From positions 682,001 through 746,000 of the forward strand of contig NZ_QOIM01000042.1 of the NCBI RefSeq assembly GCF_003323735.1: a stretch of 64,000 nt of DNA, written 5' to 3'. Made by a program: the position numbers and the translations under genes. Position 1 is the first letter of the stretch. Every line of letters begins with the position of its first letter. This document shows, one piece after another, positions 15,508 through 24,523 of the stretch. The stretch comes from Streptomyces reniochalinae. Its GTDB lineage: Bacteria; Actinomycetota; Actinomycetes; Streptomycetales; Streptomycetaceae. A model generated the notes under the pieces. It had not been told where the DNA came from and searched no databases. It saw only the letters and a program-made list of their open reading frames with translations.

Positions 15508-16877
15508 CGCCGTCCCTCCCGCGCGTCGAGCCCGAGGGACGTCAAATCCGGCATCGTCGAGCGCTGCCCTTCTTCGAGGGCGGCGAGGACGGTGCCCTCG
15601 CCGCCGCCCGCGCGGGCCAGTCCGGTCTGCACGGTCTTGAGGGTCGCCGTCATCCGCGGTCCCCACGTCCAGCGCCGCGAGATGAGGGCGGCCTCGCGCC
15701 GGAAGAGCGCGTAGATGTCCTGTCCGCCGAAGTAGCTGGTGTCCATCGCCTCGCGGGCGACGGGCACAAGACCGCCGGCGGCCGGGTACTGGCTGCTGAT
15801 CCCGCTGGAGAGCCGGGCCTTGAGCGAGTCGGGGCTGGAGACCTGCCACTCGATGAAGTCCATGGCCGCCCTCGGGTGGGCGCTGTCCTTGGTGACGGCG
15901 AAGGTGGAGCCGCCCATCACGCCCAGGCTCGGGTGGCGCTCGTCCCACTGGGGGAGCGGGGCCACGCCCCATTTGCCTTTCTGGCCCGGCTGGGCCGACA
16001 TCATCCCGCCCGCGTCCCAGGCCGCGGTCACCTTGCCGAAGACCTCACCGCGGCCGACCTGCGCGGTCCCGGCCTGGGTGTCGACGGGGTTCAGGAAGAC
16101 CAGGCCCTGGTCGATGAGCCGCTGCCAGTATGCGGCCACTCGGCGGGTCGGCCCGTCGGTCATGGACACGGTCCAGGACTCGTCGCGGGTGTCGAACCAG
16201 CGGCCGCCGGCCTGCCAGGCGAGTCCGGCCAGGTGGTGGCCGCCGTCGGTGGGGAAGGTGGCGATCCGCGATCCCGGGGCCGCCCGCTTGACCTCGCGGG
16301 CGGCTTCCTCGAACTCGTCCCAGGTGCGGGGCACGTCGATGCCGTGCTTGTCGAACAGGTCGCGGCGGTAGAGGAAGACCATCGGTTCGACGTCGAGCGG
16401 CACGCTGAAGGTGCGGCCCTCGAACGTGGTGAGGTCGAGCGCCTGCGGCAGCAGCTTCTCGCGCAGCCGCGTGTCGATCAGGCCGGTGAGGTCGCGGGCC
16501 ACGCCGTCGATGGCGAAGCCCGGCACCTGGGGGTACTCGATCGTCGCGACGTCGGGCGCGTTGCCCGCGCGGGCGGCGTTGCTCAGCTTGGCGTATCCGC
16601 CCTGCTGTCCGGAGGGGACCTGCTCGAAGTCGACGTGGACGCGGTCCTGGCTGCTGTTGTAGGCGTCCACGACCTCCTGGCTGCCGCGCAGGGCCGACCA
16701 GAACGTCAGGTGGACGGGTGCGCCGGCGCGCTCCGTCACCGCGCCGGCGCCGCCGCCCGAGCAGGCGGCGGTCAGCAGCAGCGGCAGCGCGGCGAGCGCC
16801 GTCAGGAGGGAACGGGCGGTGCGGGGGGTGCGGGTGCGGGTGTTGCCGGAGAGCCGCGGAGAACGTCGGCCGTGCAC
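15504..16877 (-). CDS. Sugar ABC transporter substrate-binding lipoprotein
   Basis: A 457-residue extracellular solute-binding protein (family 1). GTG 16877 is chosen over an upstream ATG because AAGGAGG stands 7 bases before it. The signal peptide has RSPRLSGNTRTRTPRTAR, a hydrophobic core and the lipobox LLTAAC, so the protein is membrane-tethered. HLTFWSALRGSQEVVDAYN and the later TFAVTKDSAHPRAAMDFIEW are typical of MalE/UgpB-like proteins. Its ligand is unknown; the GH154 enzyme downstream points to a uronic-acid oligosaccharide. A shared operator-like motif lies about 90 bp upstream. Confidence 0.93.
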   Translation of the reverse strand: MHGRRSPRLSGNTRTRTPRTARSLLTALAALPLLLTAACSGGGAGAVTERAGAPVHLTFWSALRGSQEVVDAYNSSQDRVHVDFEQVPSGQQGGYAKLSNAARAGNAPDVATIEYPQVPGFAIDGVARDLTGLIDTRLREKLLPQALDLTTFEGRTFSVPLDVEPMVFLYRRDLFDKHGIDVPRTWDEFEEAAREVKRAAPGSRIATFPTDGGHHLAGLAWQAGGRWFDTRDESWTVSMTDGPTRRVAAYWQRLIDQGLVFLNPVDTQAGTAQVGRGEVFGKVTAAWDAGGMMSAQPGQKGKWGVAPLPQWDERHPSLGVMGGSTFAVTKDSAHPRAAMDFIEWQVSSPDSLKARLSSGISSQYPAAGGLVPVAREAMDTSYFGGQDIYALFRREAALISRRWTWGPRMTATLKTVQTGLARAGGGEGTVLAALEEGQRSTMPDLTSLGLDAREGRR

Positions 16878-16967
16878 GGTGGTGCCTCCTTCGGGAGAGG
16901 AGGGGAACACCGGCATCCTGATCGCTCGAACGAATGAGGTCAATGGAACGATCAGAAGAAAGAAAAG

Positions 16968-16978
16968 CGGTCAAACGA
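16968..16978. promoter_or_regulatory. Candidate operator CGGTCAAACGA upstream of the transport operon
   Basis: The 11-mer CGGTCAAACGA lies between the regulator gene and the binding-protein gene, 91-101 bp before the operon start. Its exact reverse complement occurs just upstream of the regulator gene itself (18176-18186). Two further AACGA cores lie at 16929 and 16947. The duplication at both promoters suggests the binding site of the local DeoR/LacI-type regulator. Confidence 0.55.
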
Positions 16979-17031
16979 TCGGGTGACGGCGGGTGTTGAC
17001 GCCGCCCCGGGACGCGTGGGGCCGCGCCCGC

Positions 17032-18162
17032 TCAGCCCGCCGGGGCCCGCACGGCCGAACCGCGCACCTTCAGCTCGGGCAGCAGCTCCATCCGGCGCAC
17101 CGCCTCGGGCGCCGCGCCCGTCGGCCGCCCCACCCGGTGCAGCAGCAGCTCGGCCGCCGCCCGTCCGATCGCCTCCGTCGGCGGGGCCACCGCCGTCAGC
17201 GGCGGACTGCCCAACCCCGCCACCACGTCGTCGTAGGCCACCACCGAACAGTCCTCGGGCACCCGCACGCCGCCCTCGCGCAACTGCTGCACCAGCATCA
17301 GCGCGTCCACGTCCGCGTGCAGCACCGCGGCGGTCGCGCCGTGCTCGCGCAGCACGGCGCGCAGGTCCACCAGCGACGCCTCGTGCTCGTCCGTCCCCGG
17401 CCTGCGGGTCGGGTCGGGCGCCGAGGCGGCAGCGGAACCCGCCGTGAGCACCACCGCCCACTCCTCCACCTCGGGGCGCCGGGAGGCGATCTGCGCGAAG
17501 GCGGCGCGCAGCGTGCGGGCGGTCGGGCTGTCGTCCCGCGCCGCCAGCACGATCCGCCGGTGCCCCAGTGAGACCAGGTGGTCGAGCGCCAGGTGCGCGC
17601 CGTACCAGTGGTCGCTGCACACCGAGTCGTGCGCGTGCAAGGGGGATCCCGGCGGGGGCCTGCGCTCCATCAGCACGGCCGGTACGGGCAGTTCGGCCAG
17701 CCACTGGGCGTCGAGCGCGGCCGCTTCGGCGCCGCGCCAGCGCGGCGAGACCAGCAGGCCGCGGGCGCCCTGCTCCAACGCCTGGCGTGCCATGGCCTCT
17801 TCGGCGCCGGGGTGGTGCCGGGCGATGTGCAGGGCCATCCGCACCCCGGCCTCCTCCAGCGCGGCTCGGGCGCCGCGTACCGCCTCGAAGAGGTAGGAGT
17901 GGTGCTCGGGAACGATCAGCCCGACCGCCGGAGCCGATCCGTCCACCGGCCAGATCCCGCGCGGCCTGGGTACGGAGGACGGCGACCTCGCCACCCCGTG
18001 CCCCCGCTGCACCTCGCCCCGGCGGGCCAGCTCCTCCACGTCGCGCCGCAGGGTGACGACGGAGACGCCGAGCTCCTCCGCCAGCACGGTGACCCGCACC
18101 TCGCCCCGTGTCCGTACCGCTTCCAGCACCCTCTCCCGCCTTGCGGCGGCCCCCTCGCGCAC
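17032..18162 (-). CDS. DeoR-type HTH regulator with LacI-like sensor domain
   Basis: A 376-residue transcription factor. Residues 1-60 form a DeoR-type winged helix (RRERVLEAVRTRGEVRV, then VSVVTLRRDVEELARRGEVQRGHG). The remainder is a LacI/periplasmic-binding-fold sensor (AVGLIVPEHHSYLFEAVRGAR, then GARGLLVSPRW, LDHLVSLGHRRIVLAARDD, and SVVAYDDVVAGLGSPPLTAV). This hybrid of DeoR head and sugar-binding body is common in actinobacteria. The start is GTG 18162 with GAAAGGG upstream. It precedes the transport operon in the same orientation and shares an operator-like motif with it, so local, autoregulated sugar-responsive repression is likely. Confidence 0.9.
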   Translation of the reverse strand: MREGAAARRERVLEAVRTRGEVRVTVLAEELGVSVVTLRRDVEELARRGEVQRGHGVARSPSSVPRPRGIWPVDGSAPAVGLIVPEHHSYLFEAVRGARAALEEAGVRMALHIARHHPGAEEAMARQALEQGARGLLVSPRWRGAEAAALDAQWLAELPVPAVLMERRPPPGSPLHAHDSVCSDHWYGAHLALDHLVSLGHRRIVLAARDDSPTARTLRAAFAQIASRRPEVEEWAVVLTAGSAAASAPDPTRRPGTDEHEASLVDLRAVLREHGATAAVLHADVDALMLVQQLREGGVRVPEDCSVVAYDDVVAGLGSPPLTAVAPPTEAIGRAAAELLLHRVGRPTGAAPEAVRRMELLPELKVRGSAVRAPAG

Positions 18163-18175
18163 GGCGGTGACCCTT

Positions 18176-18186
18176 TCGTTTGACCG
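18176..18186. promoter_or_regulatory. Candidate operator TCGTTTGACCG at the regulator promoter
   Basis: This is the exact reverse complement of CGGTCAAACGA at 16968-16978 and lies 14-24 bp before the regulator start codon, where a bound repressor would block transcription. Confidence 0.55.
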
Positions 18187-18275
18187 TTTCTCCCTACGAT
18201 ACGGTCGCCCCGCGCCGGCGTCCCGGAAACCGGCGTCGCGTACCCGGAGCCGGAGCCCCTGGGTACATGTGCCAG

Positions 18276-18302
18276 ACCGTCACCCCCCAAGGGGGTGACG
18301 GT
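18276..18302. terminator. Hairpin terminator at the end of the NHLP operon
   Basis: ACCGTCACCCCC (18276-18287) and GGGGGTGACGGT (18291-18302) pair perfectly around CAA. It follows the stop of the exporter gene (18314) on the minus strand. Confidence 0.75.
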
Positions 18303-18313
18303 TCGGCGGCACC

Positions 18314-21208
18314 TCAGTACCTCTGGCGCCGCACCAGGTCGTGGAAGGGCCCCGCGGCGTCCGCGAGCAGGGCGGCGGGGGCGCCCTCCTGCACCACCCG
18401 CCCCTCGGACATGACCAGCACGCGGTCGGCGTCCATGACGGTCGACAGCCGGTGGGCGATCACCACCCGGGTCGCCCGCAGGGCACGCGTGGACTCGGCC
18501 ACCACCCGCTGGGTCTCGTTGTCCAGCGCGCTGGTCGCCTCGTCGAAGAAGAGGACGCGGGGACGCCGCACCAGCGCCTGGGCGATCATCAAACGCTGCC
18601 GCTGGCCGCCGGAGACGGTGCCGCCGCCGTCGGACAGCACGGTGTGCAGCCCCATCGGCATGGCCTTGATGTCGTCGGCCACCCCCGCCATCCGTGCCGC
18701 CTCCCACACCTCCTCCAGCGGGAACGTCTCGGCGCCGCAGATGCACTCCAGGATGGAGCCCGCGTGCGGCTGCGCGTTCTGGAGCACGACCCCGCACTGG
18801 CGCCGCACCGCCGCCTGGTCGAGGGCGGCGAGGTCCTGCCCGTCGAAGCGGACCTCGCCCGAGGTGGGCCTCTCGAAGCCGATCAGCATCCGCAGCAGCG
18901 TCGACTTGCCGCAGCCACTGGGCCCGACGACGGCGACGAACTCGCCGGGCCGCACCCGCAGGGTGACCCCGTCCAGCACCAGCGGCCCGTCCTCGGTGTA
19001 GCGGAAGGTCACCTCGCGGGCCTCGACCGCGCCGCTCAGCTCACCGGGCCGCACGCTGCCGCCACGCACCTCGGGCGGCTCCCGGAGCACGGGCCTCAGC
19101 TGCTCGTACATCGGCAGCGTGGCGGCGGCCGAGATCAGCGAGTTGGTCAGCTGCGTGACGGAGGTGAGCATCATCGTCATGGCCGTGGTGAAGGTGAGGA
19201 ACCCGCTGGGGCTCAGGGAGCCCCGGGCAGGGCCCGCCAGCAGCACGAACAGCAGCAGCATCGCCAGCGGCAGGTAGACCGCGTTGACGACGGTGCTGAG
19301 GTTGCGGATGCGGCCCACCCGCCGCTGGAGCTCGCGGCTGCGCGCGAAGTCGGTGGCCCAGGCCGCGTACGCGAACGACTCGGCCGCCGCGACGCGCAGC
19401 TTCGGCAGCCCGCGCAGCGTCTGGAAGGCCCGGTTGTTGAGCTTGTTGTTCAGCGCCACCAACTGCCGCTGCCAGCGCAGCTGCCACAGGCCCAGCCCCG
19501 CGAAGACCGTCGCGATGACGGCCAGCACACCCAGCGCCATCAGCGCCAGCGACACGCTGTGGACCAGTAGCAGCACCAGGTTGACCGCGGCCACCGTGCC
19601 CGACTGCACCACGACGGAGCTGATGCCCGACAGCACCCGCCGGATCGAGCTGACGCCCAGCGCCGCGCTGGCCAGCTCCCCGGTGGAGCGCTCCGCGAAG
19701 AACCGGGTCGGCAGCCGCAGCAGCCGGTCCCACACGGCCGGCTGCAAGGAGGCCTCGATCCGCCCCTCGAGGCGCAGCAGTGAGGTGTTCTGCACCAGCA
19801 TGAACGCCGCGGCCATCACCGTCGTGCCCACGATCGCGGCCGCTGCCTGCGCGATGAGCCCCTTCTCCGCGTTCGGCACGTACACGCCGAGCACCTGCCC
19901 GGTGGCCACCGGCACCAGCGCGCCGAGAGCGACGGCCACCAGACCGCACGCCACCAGGGTCAGCAGATCGCCGCGGGCGCCGTGCAGCGCGAAGCGCAGC
20001 AGCCGCCGCGCGGGCAGCGGCTCCTCGGGCAGCGGGCGGTAGAACATCTGCGCCCGCGGCGCGAGCGTGGCCGCGTTCCGGCTGCCGATCCGCCACCGGC
20101 TGCCGCTGCCCGGCTGCACCGCCTCGTACCGGCCGCGCCGCCACAGCAGCGCGACCGGGGCGCCGCTGGCCGCCCGCCTGCCCACCAGCGGCCCCGCGTT
20201 CTGCTTCCACCAGGTGCCCGCGAGCCGCACGGGCCGGGTGCGCAACCGCGAGTGGTGCGCGAGGCGCTCGACGGGGTCCGTACGGTCGCCGGGGGGCAGG
20301 CCGTCGTCCGGGACGTGCAGCGTGACCCCCGCGGCCTCGGCGACGGCCCGGCAGACGGCCACCACGGCGTCATCCCCGCCGCTGCCGCCCGCACCGCCCT
20401 GGTCACGGCCCGTGCCGCCGAGCGAGGCGAGCAGCGCCTGGTCGGCCTCCTCGCGCACGGCCTCGCCCGCCTCGATGCCGGCGGCCGTACGGTCCTCGTG
20501 GGCGCGCTCCAGCCGTTCGATCCAGCGGTCCAGGGTCAGCAGCAGCCTCGTCAACTGGTCGACCATGTGCTGCCAGGTCGGCCCGTCGATCAGGAACGCG
20601 GCGGCGTCCGTGCCGTACCGCACGCAGCCGGGGGCCAGCGGCATCCACAAGATGTCCTCGTCGCCCCCCGCGCCGCCGTACCGCGACTCGTCCGGCGACT
20701 CGTACGGGGCCCCCTGCTGGGGCTGCCCGTCCAGCGGCGCCTCGAACAGCACCCGCAGGCTCCGCCCGACGCCTCGCGCGAACGCGTCCTCCAGCGGCCC
20801 GAGCACCTGCTGCGCCGTCCACGGGTCCGCGTAGCTGCCGGCCTGCTGCGCCCACGGGTCCGCGTACCCGTCCCAGGCCAGCTCCCGCAGCGGTATCCGG
20901 CGCAGCACCCCGCCGCGCACCGGCCGTCCCACCAGGGTGTGGCGCGGGCCCTGGACCGGGCCGAGCAGCAGCGTGCCCGCCTCCAGCCTGCCCAGGAAGT
21001 GCCAGTGCCCTTCCCTGTCCGCGTCCACCGCGAAGACGTCCATCGCGCCCTCGGCCACCAGCCACAGCACGTGCGGCCCCTCCAGCGACATGCCGCTGCC
21101 GGGCGTGTGCCACACCGCCGTGCCAAGCCCCGCGAAGTGCGAGAGCACCACGTCGGCCGCGGGGGAGACCTGCTGCGGCTGCTGGTGGGCCGGCTGTGCG
21201 TACGTCAC
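18314..21208 (-). CDS. NHLP bacteriocin export ABC transporter, permease/ATPase subunit
   Basis: A 964-residue fused exporter of the NHLM ABC2 type. The first 380 residues are a family-specific cyclic-nucleotide-binding-like and linker region (GPHVLWLVAEGAMDVFAVD, GTLLLGPVQGPRHTLVGR). Residues about 400-690 hold six membrane helices (RFFAERSTGELAS, LNNRAFQTLRGLPKLR). The ATPase domain has Walker A GPSGCGKST, Q-loop VVLQNAQ, signature TVSGGQRQRL, Walker B RVLFFDEATSALD and switch His in IAHRLS. No peptidase domain is present; its partner encoded just upstream has one. The start is GTG 21208. Confidence 0.93.
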   Translation of the reverse strand: MTYAQPAHQQPQQVSPAADVVLSHFAGLGTAVWHTPGSGMSLEGPHVLWLVAEGAMDVFAVDADREGHWHFLGRLEAGTLLLGPVQGPRHTLVGRPVRGGVLRRIPLRELAWDGYADPWAQQAGSYADPWTAQQVLGPLEDAFARGVGRSLRVLFEAPLDGQPQQGAPYESPDESRYGGAGGDEDILWMPLAPGCVRYGTDAAAFLIDGPTWQHMVDQLTRLLLTLDRWIERLERAHEDRTAAGIEAGEAVREEADQALLASLGGTGRDQGGAGGSGGDDAVVAVCRAVAEAAGVTLHVPDDGLPPGDRTDPVERLAHHSRLRTRPVRLAGTWWKQNAGPLVGRRAASGAPVALLWRRGRYEAVQPGSGSRWRIGSRNAATLAPRAQMFYRPLPEEPLPARRLLRFALHGARGDLLTLVACGLVAVALGALVPVATGQVLGVYVPNAEKGLIAQAAAAIVGTTVMAAAFMLVQNTSLLRLEGRIEASLQPAVWDRLLRLPTRFFAERSTGELASAALGVSSIRRVLSGISSVVVQSGTVAAVNLVLLLVHSVSLALMALGVLAVIATVFAGLGLWQLRWQRQLVALNNKLNNRAFQTLRGLPKLRVAAAESFAYAAWATDFARSRELQRRVGRIRNLSTVVNAVYLPLAMLLLFVLLAGPARGSLSPSGFLTFTTAMTMMLTSVTQLTNSLISAAATLPMYEQLRPVLREPPEVRGGSVRPGELSGAVEAREVTFRYTEDGPLVLDGVTLRVRPGEFVAVVGPSGCGKSTLLRMLIGFERPTSGEVRFDGQDLAALDQAAVRRQCGVVLQNAQPHAGSILECICGAETFPLEEVWEAARMAGVADDIKAMPMGLHTVLSDGGGTVSGGQRQRLMIAQALVRRPRVLFFDEATSALDNETQRVVAESTRALRATRVVIAHRLSTVMDADRVLVMSEGRVVQEGAPAALLADAAGPFHDLVRRQRY

Positions 21209-21219
21209 CTGGTACCTCG

Positions 21220-21250
21220 GTTTCCCTGGGGTTTCCTCGGGTTTCCTGGG
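21220..21250. repeat. Three imperfect copies of GTTTCC(C)TSGGG
   Basis: GTTTCCCTGGG, GTTTCCTCGG and GTTTCCTGGG follow each other directly in the 48-bp gap between the two exporter genes. They may be slippage products and slightly modify the ribosome-loading region of the downstream gene. Confidence 0.6.
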
Positions 21251-21256
21251 CCGGAC

Positions 21257-23572
21257 TCAGTGTTCCCGCACGAGCCGCGCGTACGGGCCCTGGGCGGCCA
21301 GCAGTTCCTCGTGGCGCCCCCGCTCGGCGACGGCGCCCCGCTCCAGCACCACGATCTCGTCGCTGTCGCGCACGGTGCTCAGCCGGTGCGCGATCACCAC
21401 GCAGGCGCAGCCGCGGCGGCGCAGGTTGTCGATGATGACGGCCTCGGTCTCGGCGTCCAGCGCGCTGGTCACCTCGTCCAGCACGAGGACGCTGGGGTCG
21501 CGCACCAGCGCGCGGGCGATCTCCAGCCGCTGCCGCTGCCCGCCGGAGAAGTTGCGGCCGTCCTGTTCGACGCGGCTGCGGACGCCGCCGGGCCGCCGCG
21601 CGACGTCCTCGTACAGCGCGGCGTCCCGCAGCGCGACCTGAACCGCCTCGTCGGTCAAAGACGGGTCCCACAGCGCCACGTTGTCGCGCACCGTGCCCTC
21701 GAAGAGGAACACGTCCTGGTCGACGAAGGAGACGGAGGCGGCCAGCGAGCCGCGCGGCAGGTCCTCCAGGCGCTGCCCGTCGATGCGGATGGCGCCCTCC
21801 CACGGCGTGTAGAGCCCGGCCAGCAGGCGCGAGACGGTGGACTTGCCGCTGCCCGAGCCGCCGACGAGCGCGAGCTGCCTTCCAGGACCGACCGCCAGTG
21901 ACAACCCGGTCAGCAGCGGCTTGTCGAGCGGGTTGTAGCCGAAGGTGACGTTCTCCAGCGTCACGTGTCCGGCCAGCCGCCGGGTGCCGGCGGGCGGTTC
22001 GCGGCGCGTGTAGAGAGGGTCGGCGGGGAACGTCTCGACGTCCTTGAGGCGCGCGACGTCGGCGGCGAAGTCCTGGATGCGGCCCGTCACCGCGTTCAGC
22101 CGGGTCAGCGGCGCGGTGAAGCTGGTGACCAGCGCCTGGAAGGCCACCAGCAGGCCCGCCGTGAGGGCACCGTCCACGGCGCGCACCCCGCCGATCAGCA
22201 GGATCGCGGCGCTGTTGAGCGCGGCCAGCGTCGGCGCCACGACGGCGAGCGCCGCGCTGGGCACCCCCAGCCGCTGCTGCACGTCGAGGGTGGTGGCGTG
22301 CTGCCCCGCCCAGCGCCGGAAGTGCCCCGCCTCGCCGCCGGTCGCCTTCATCGTCTCGATGAGCTGGAGACCGCTGTATGAGGTGTTGGTGAGCTTCGCC
22401 CGGTCGGCGCGCAGCTTCTGCGTCCCCGTCGCGCGCAGTCTGATCACGACCCGCATGGCGACGACGTTCAACAGCGCGATCCCGACGCCGATCAGCGTCA
22501 GTTGGGGGTCGTAGGTCCACAGCAGTACCGCGTACGCGACGACGACCACCGCGTCCACGCCCGCCGCCGCCAGGTCCCTGGCCAGGGTCTCGGCCACCGT
22601 GTCGTTGGACTGCAAGCGCTGCACCAGGTCGGCCGGGTTGCGCTGCGCGAAGAACGTCACGGGCAGCCGCAGCAGGTGGCGCAGGAAGCGTGCGCTGGTC
22701 AGCGTCGAGGAGATCAGCCGGGCCCGCAGCAGATTGCCCTGCTGGAGCCCGGTGAGCACCGCCGTCAGCACGAGGGCCGCGCTCATCACCGCGAACAGCA
22801 CGCCCAGCAGCGAGTCCTGACCGGCGAAGACGAAGGTGTCGATGTACGTACGGCTCAGCGCGGGCACCGCCGCGCCGACGACCACCAGCAGGAAGCTGGC
22901 CACCACCGCGGCCAGCATCGCCCCCGACGTGCCGCGCAGCCGCGCGGGCACCGCACCCAGGACGCCCGGCTTGCGGCCGCCCCTGCGGAAGGACTCGCCC
23001 GGAGCGAAGGTGAGCACCACCCCGGTGAACGCGGTGTCGAACTCCTCCATCGGCACGAAGCGGCGCCCGCGCGCCGGGTCGTTGATGTGCACGCCGCGGC
23101 GGCCGAAGCGGCGGCCCATCCCGTCGAAGACGACGTAGTGGTTGAACTCCCAGAACAGCACGGCCGGCGCCCGCACCTCGGCCAGCGCCGCCGGCTCCAT
23201 CTGCATGCCCTTTGCCGTCAGCCCGTATCCGCGCGCCGCCTTCAGCAGACTGCTCGCCCGGGAGCCGTCCCGGGAGACGCCGCAGGCGATCCGCAGCTCC
23301 TCCAGCGGCACGTGGCGCCCGTGGTGGCCGAGCACCATGGCCAGCGCCGCGGCGCCGCACTCGACCGCCTCCATCTGGAGCACCGTGGGCGTACGGACAC
23401 TCCCGCGCGCCTTGGGCCCGGGCGCCTTGGGCCCCGGGGTCCTCGGCCCCGGCGTCCTGGCCGCGGGGCGGGCCCGGTGCTCGTTGCGGTGCCGGCTGCG
23501 CCGCGGGTCACGGCCGCGGGCACCGTCACGGTCACCGGCGCGGGGCGCGGGCGTCTCGGGCGTGCCGCTCAC
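21257..23572 (-). CDS. NHLP bacteriocin export ABC transporter with C39 peptidase
   Basis: A 771-residue peptidase/permease/ATPase of the NHLM ABC1 type, which trims double-glycine leaders and exports the core peptide. Residues 40-57 carry a Pro-Gly repeat (PGPRTPGPKAPGPKA). The C39 domain follows with catalytic Cys72 (QMEAVECGAAALAM), His145 (FNHYVVF) and Asp165 (HINDPARG). Six membrane helices and an ATPase follow (Walker A GGSGSGKST, signature FSGGQRQRL, Walker B VLVLDEVTSALD). GTG 23572 overlaps the stop of the HlyD-like gene as GTGA. A double-glycine precursor peptide is encoded 1.2 kb upstream. Confidence 0.95.
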   Translation of the reverse strand: MSGTPETPAPRAGDRDGARGRDPRRSRHRNEHRARPAARTPGPRTPGPKAPGPKARGSVRTPTVLQMEAVECGAAALAMVLGHHGRHVPLEELRIACGVSRDGSRASSLLKAARGYGLTAKGMQMEPAALAEVRAPAVLFWEFNHYVVFDGMGRRFGRRGVHINDPARGRRFVPMEEFDTAFTGVVLTFAPGESFRRGGRKPGVLGAVPARLRGTSGAMLAAVVASFLLVVVGAAVPALSRTYIDTFVFAGQDSLLGVLFAVMSAALVLTAVLTGLQQGNLLRARLISSTLTSARFLRHLLRLPVTFFAQRNPADLVQRLQSNDTVAETLARDLAAAGVDAVVVVAYAVLLWTYDPQLTLIGVGIALLNVVAMRVVIRLRATGTQKLRADRAKLTNTSYSGLQLIETMKATGGEAGHFRRWAGQHATTLDVQQRLGVPSAALAVVAPTLAALNSAAILLIGGVRAVDGALTAGLLVAFQALVTSFTAPLTRLNAVTGRIQDFAADVARLKDVETFPADPLYTRREPPAGTRRLAGHVTLENVTFGYNPLDKPLLTGLSLAVGPGRQLALVGGSGSGKSTVSRLLAGLYTPWEGAIRIDGQRLEDLPRGSLAASVSFVDQDVFLFEGTVRDNVALWDPSLTDEAVQVALRDAALYEDVARRPGGVRSRVEQDGRNFSGGQRQRLEIARALVRDPSVLVLDEVTSALDAETEAVIIDNLRRRGCACVVIAHRLSTVRDSDEIVVLERGAVAERGRHEELLAAQGPYARLVREH

Positions 23573-24375
23573 GGCAGCAGCCAGTCGACGGGCCGCTGCG
23601 CGGCGAGGTGGACGGCGCCGCTGACCGGCGTCGCCGTCTCGAGCGTGAAGGGCGGCCCGTCCTCGCGCGACCACGCGTAGCCCGACCGGGTCGCCGACGA
23701 GCGTTGCAGGGAGACCAGCACCGCGCGGGGCTTGCCGCCGCGGGTGAACCGCTCGGCGAGTTCACGGTCGCCCAGGAAGCCGCTGATCTGCTGTGCGGTG
23801 CGCGGGACGCGCCCGACGGCCTTGACGGTGCCGCGCAGTTGCCCGAACCGGTCGGCGGGCGCCGAGCCGACGGTCAGGTCGACGGTGGCCCCCACCGGGA
23901 GGGCCGCTCCCTTGTCGGCGGGAACGTAGAGCATCGCGACGAGAGGGTCGTCCGCGCTCTTGACCCGCTCGACGGTGGCCACGTCCGCGCCCGTGGTGAC
24001 GACCGAACCGATCTCGGCTGCCAGCGAGGTGACCCGGCCGCGCGCCACCGTGCGCACCGCCCGCACCCCGCGGTCGGTCCGTACGCTCACCACGGCCGCG
24101 CCGTCCGCGACCGTCTCGCCCTCCTTCACGTGCACGGCAATCACCTGCCCCGCGACGGGGCTTTGCAGCACGTAGCTGCCCTCCGCGTGGGTGAGCACGC
24201 CGGGCGCGGTCAGCTTGGAGGACACCGTGCCGGTGAAGGACCACACGCAGCCCACCGCCATGACGATCAGGGTGACGAGGAGAACGAGCAGGCCCTGCGG
24301 CCGTGCGAACCGCACCGGAACGTCGAGTTCTTCCGGCGACTGCAATTTTGCCAGCGCCTTTTTCCGGAACTCCAC
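23569..24375 (-). CDS. NHLP bacteriocin secretion HlyD-like membrane fusion protein
   Basis: A 268-residue accessory protein of NHLP export systems. It starts at GTG 24375 (MEFRKKALAKLQSPEELDVPVRF), the usual family N-terminus, followed by one membrane helix (LLVLLVTLIVMAVGCVWSFTG). A biotinyl-lipoyl-like hairpin comes next (GVLTHAEGSYVLQSPVAGQVIAV and VKEGETVADGAAVVSV). The C-terminus carries the beta-barrel-like part. It is the first gene of the three-gene export operon and overlaps the peptidase-exporter by 4 bp. Confidence 0.9.
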   Translation of the reverse strand: MEFRKKALAKLQSPEELDVPVRFARPQGLLVLLVTLIVMAVGCVWSFTGTVSSKLTAPGVLTHAEGSYVLQSPVAGQVIAVHVKEGETVADGAAVVSVRTDRGVRAVRTVARGRVTSLAAEIGSVVTTGADVATVERVKSADDPLVAMLYVPADKGAALPVGATVDLTVGSAPADRFGQLRGTVKAVGRVPRTAQQISGFLGDRELAERFTRGGKPRAVLVSLQRSSATRSGYAWSREDGPPFTLETATPVSGAVHLAAQRPVDWLLP

Positions 24376-24444
24376 GTCACCTTTCCTTCACTGTTTCACC
24401 CAAGTCGGCCACAGAGCGGGCGACAACGGCGCATGAACGTAACA

Positions 24445-24476
24445 CATAAGCCCCGGAACGAAGTCCGGGGCTTATG
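24445..24476. terminator. 13-bp perfect hairpin between precursor and exporter
   Basis: CATAAGCCCCGGA (24445-24457) and TCCGGGGCTTATG (24464-24476) pair perfectly around ACGAAG. On the minus strand it lies after the precursor peptide gene and before the exporter operon, so it can cap the abundant peptide mRNA while allowing limited read-through. Confidence 0.75.
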
Positions 24477-24523
24477 GTTCGGGCCCGCGTCACCGGAATG
24501 ACGAGCGGTTCCGGTACGGCGTG

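Noticed and set aside
20403..23360. 985-codon frame overlapping both exporter genes on the same strand
   Set aside because: It is an out-of-frame shadow of the two ABC exporters, which contain all catalytic motifs in their own frames.
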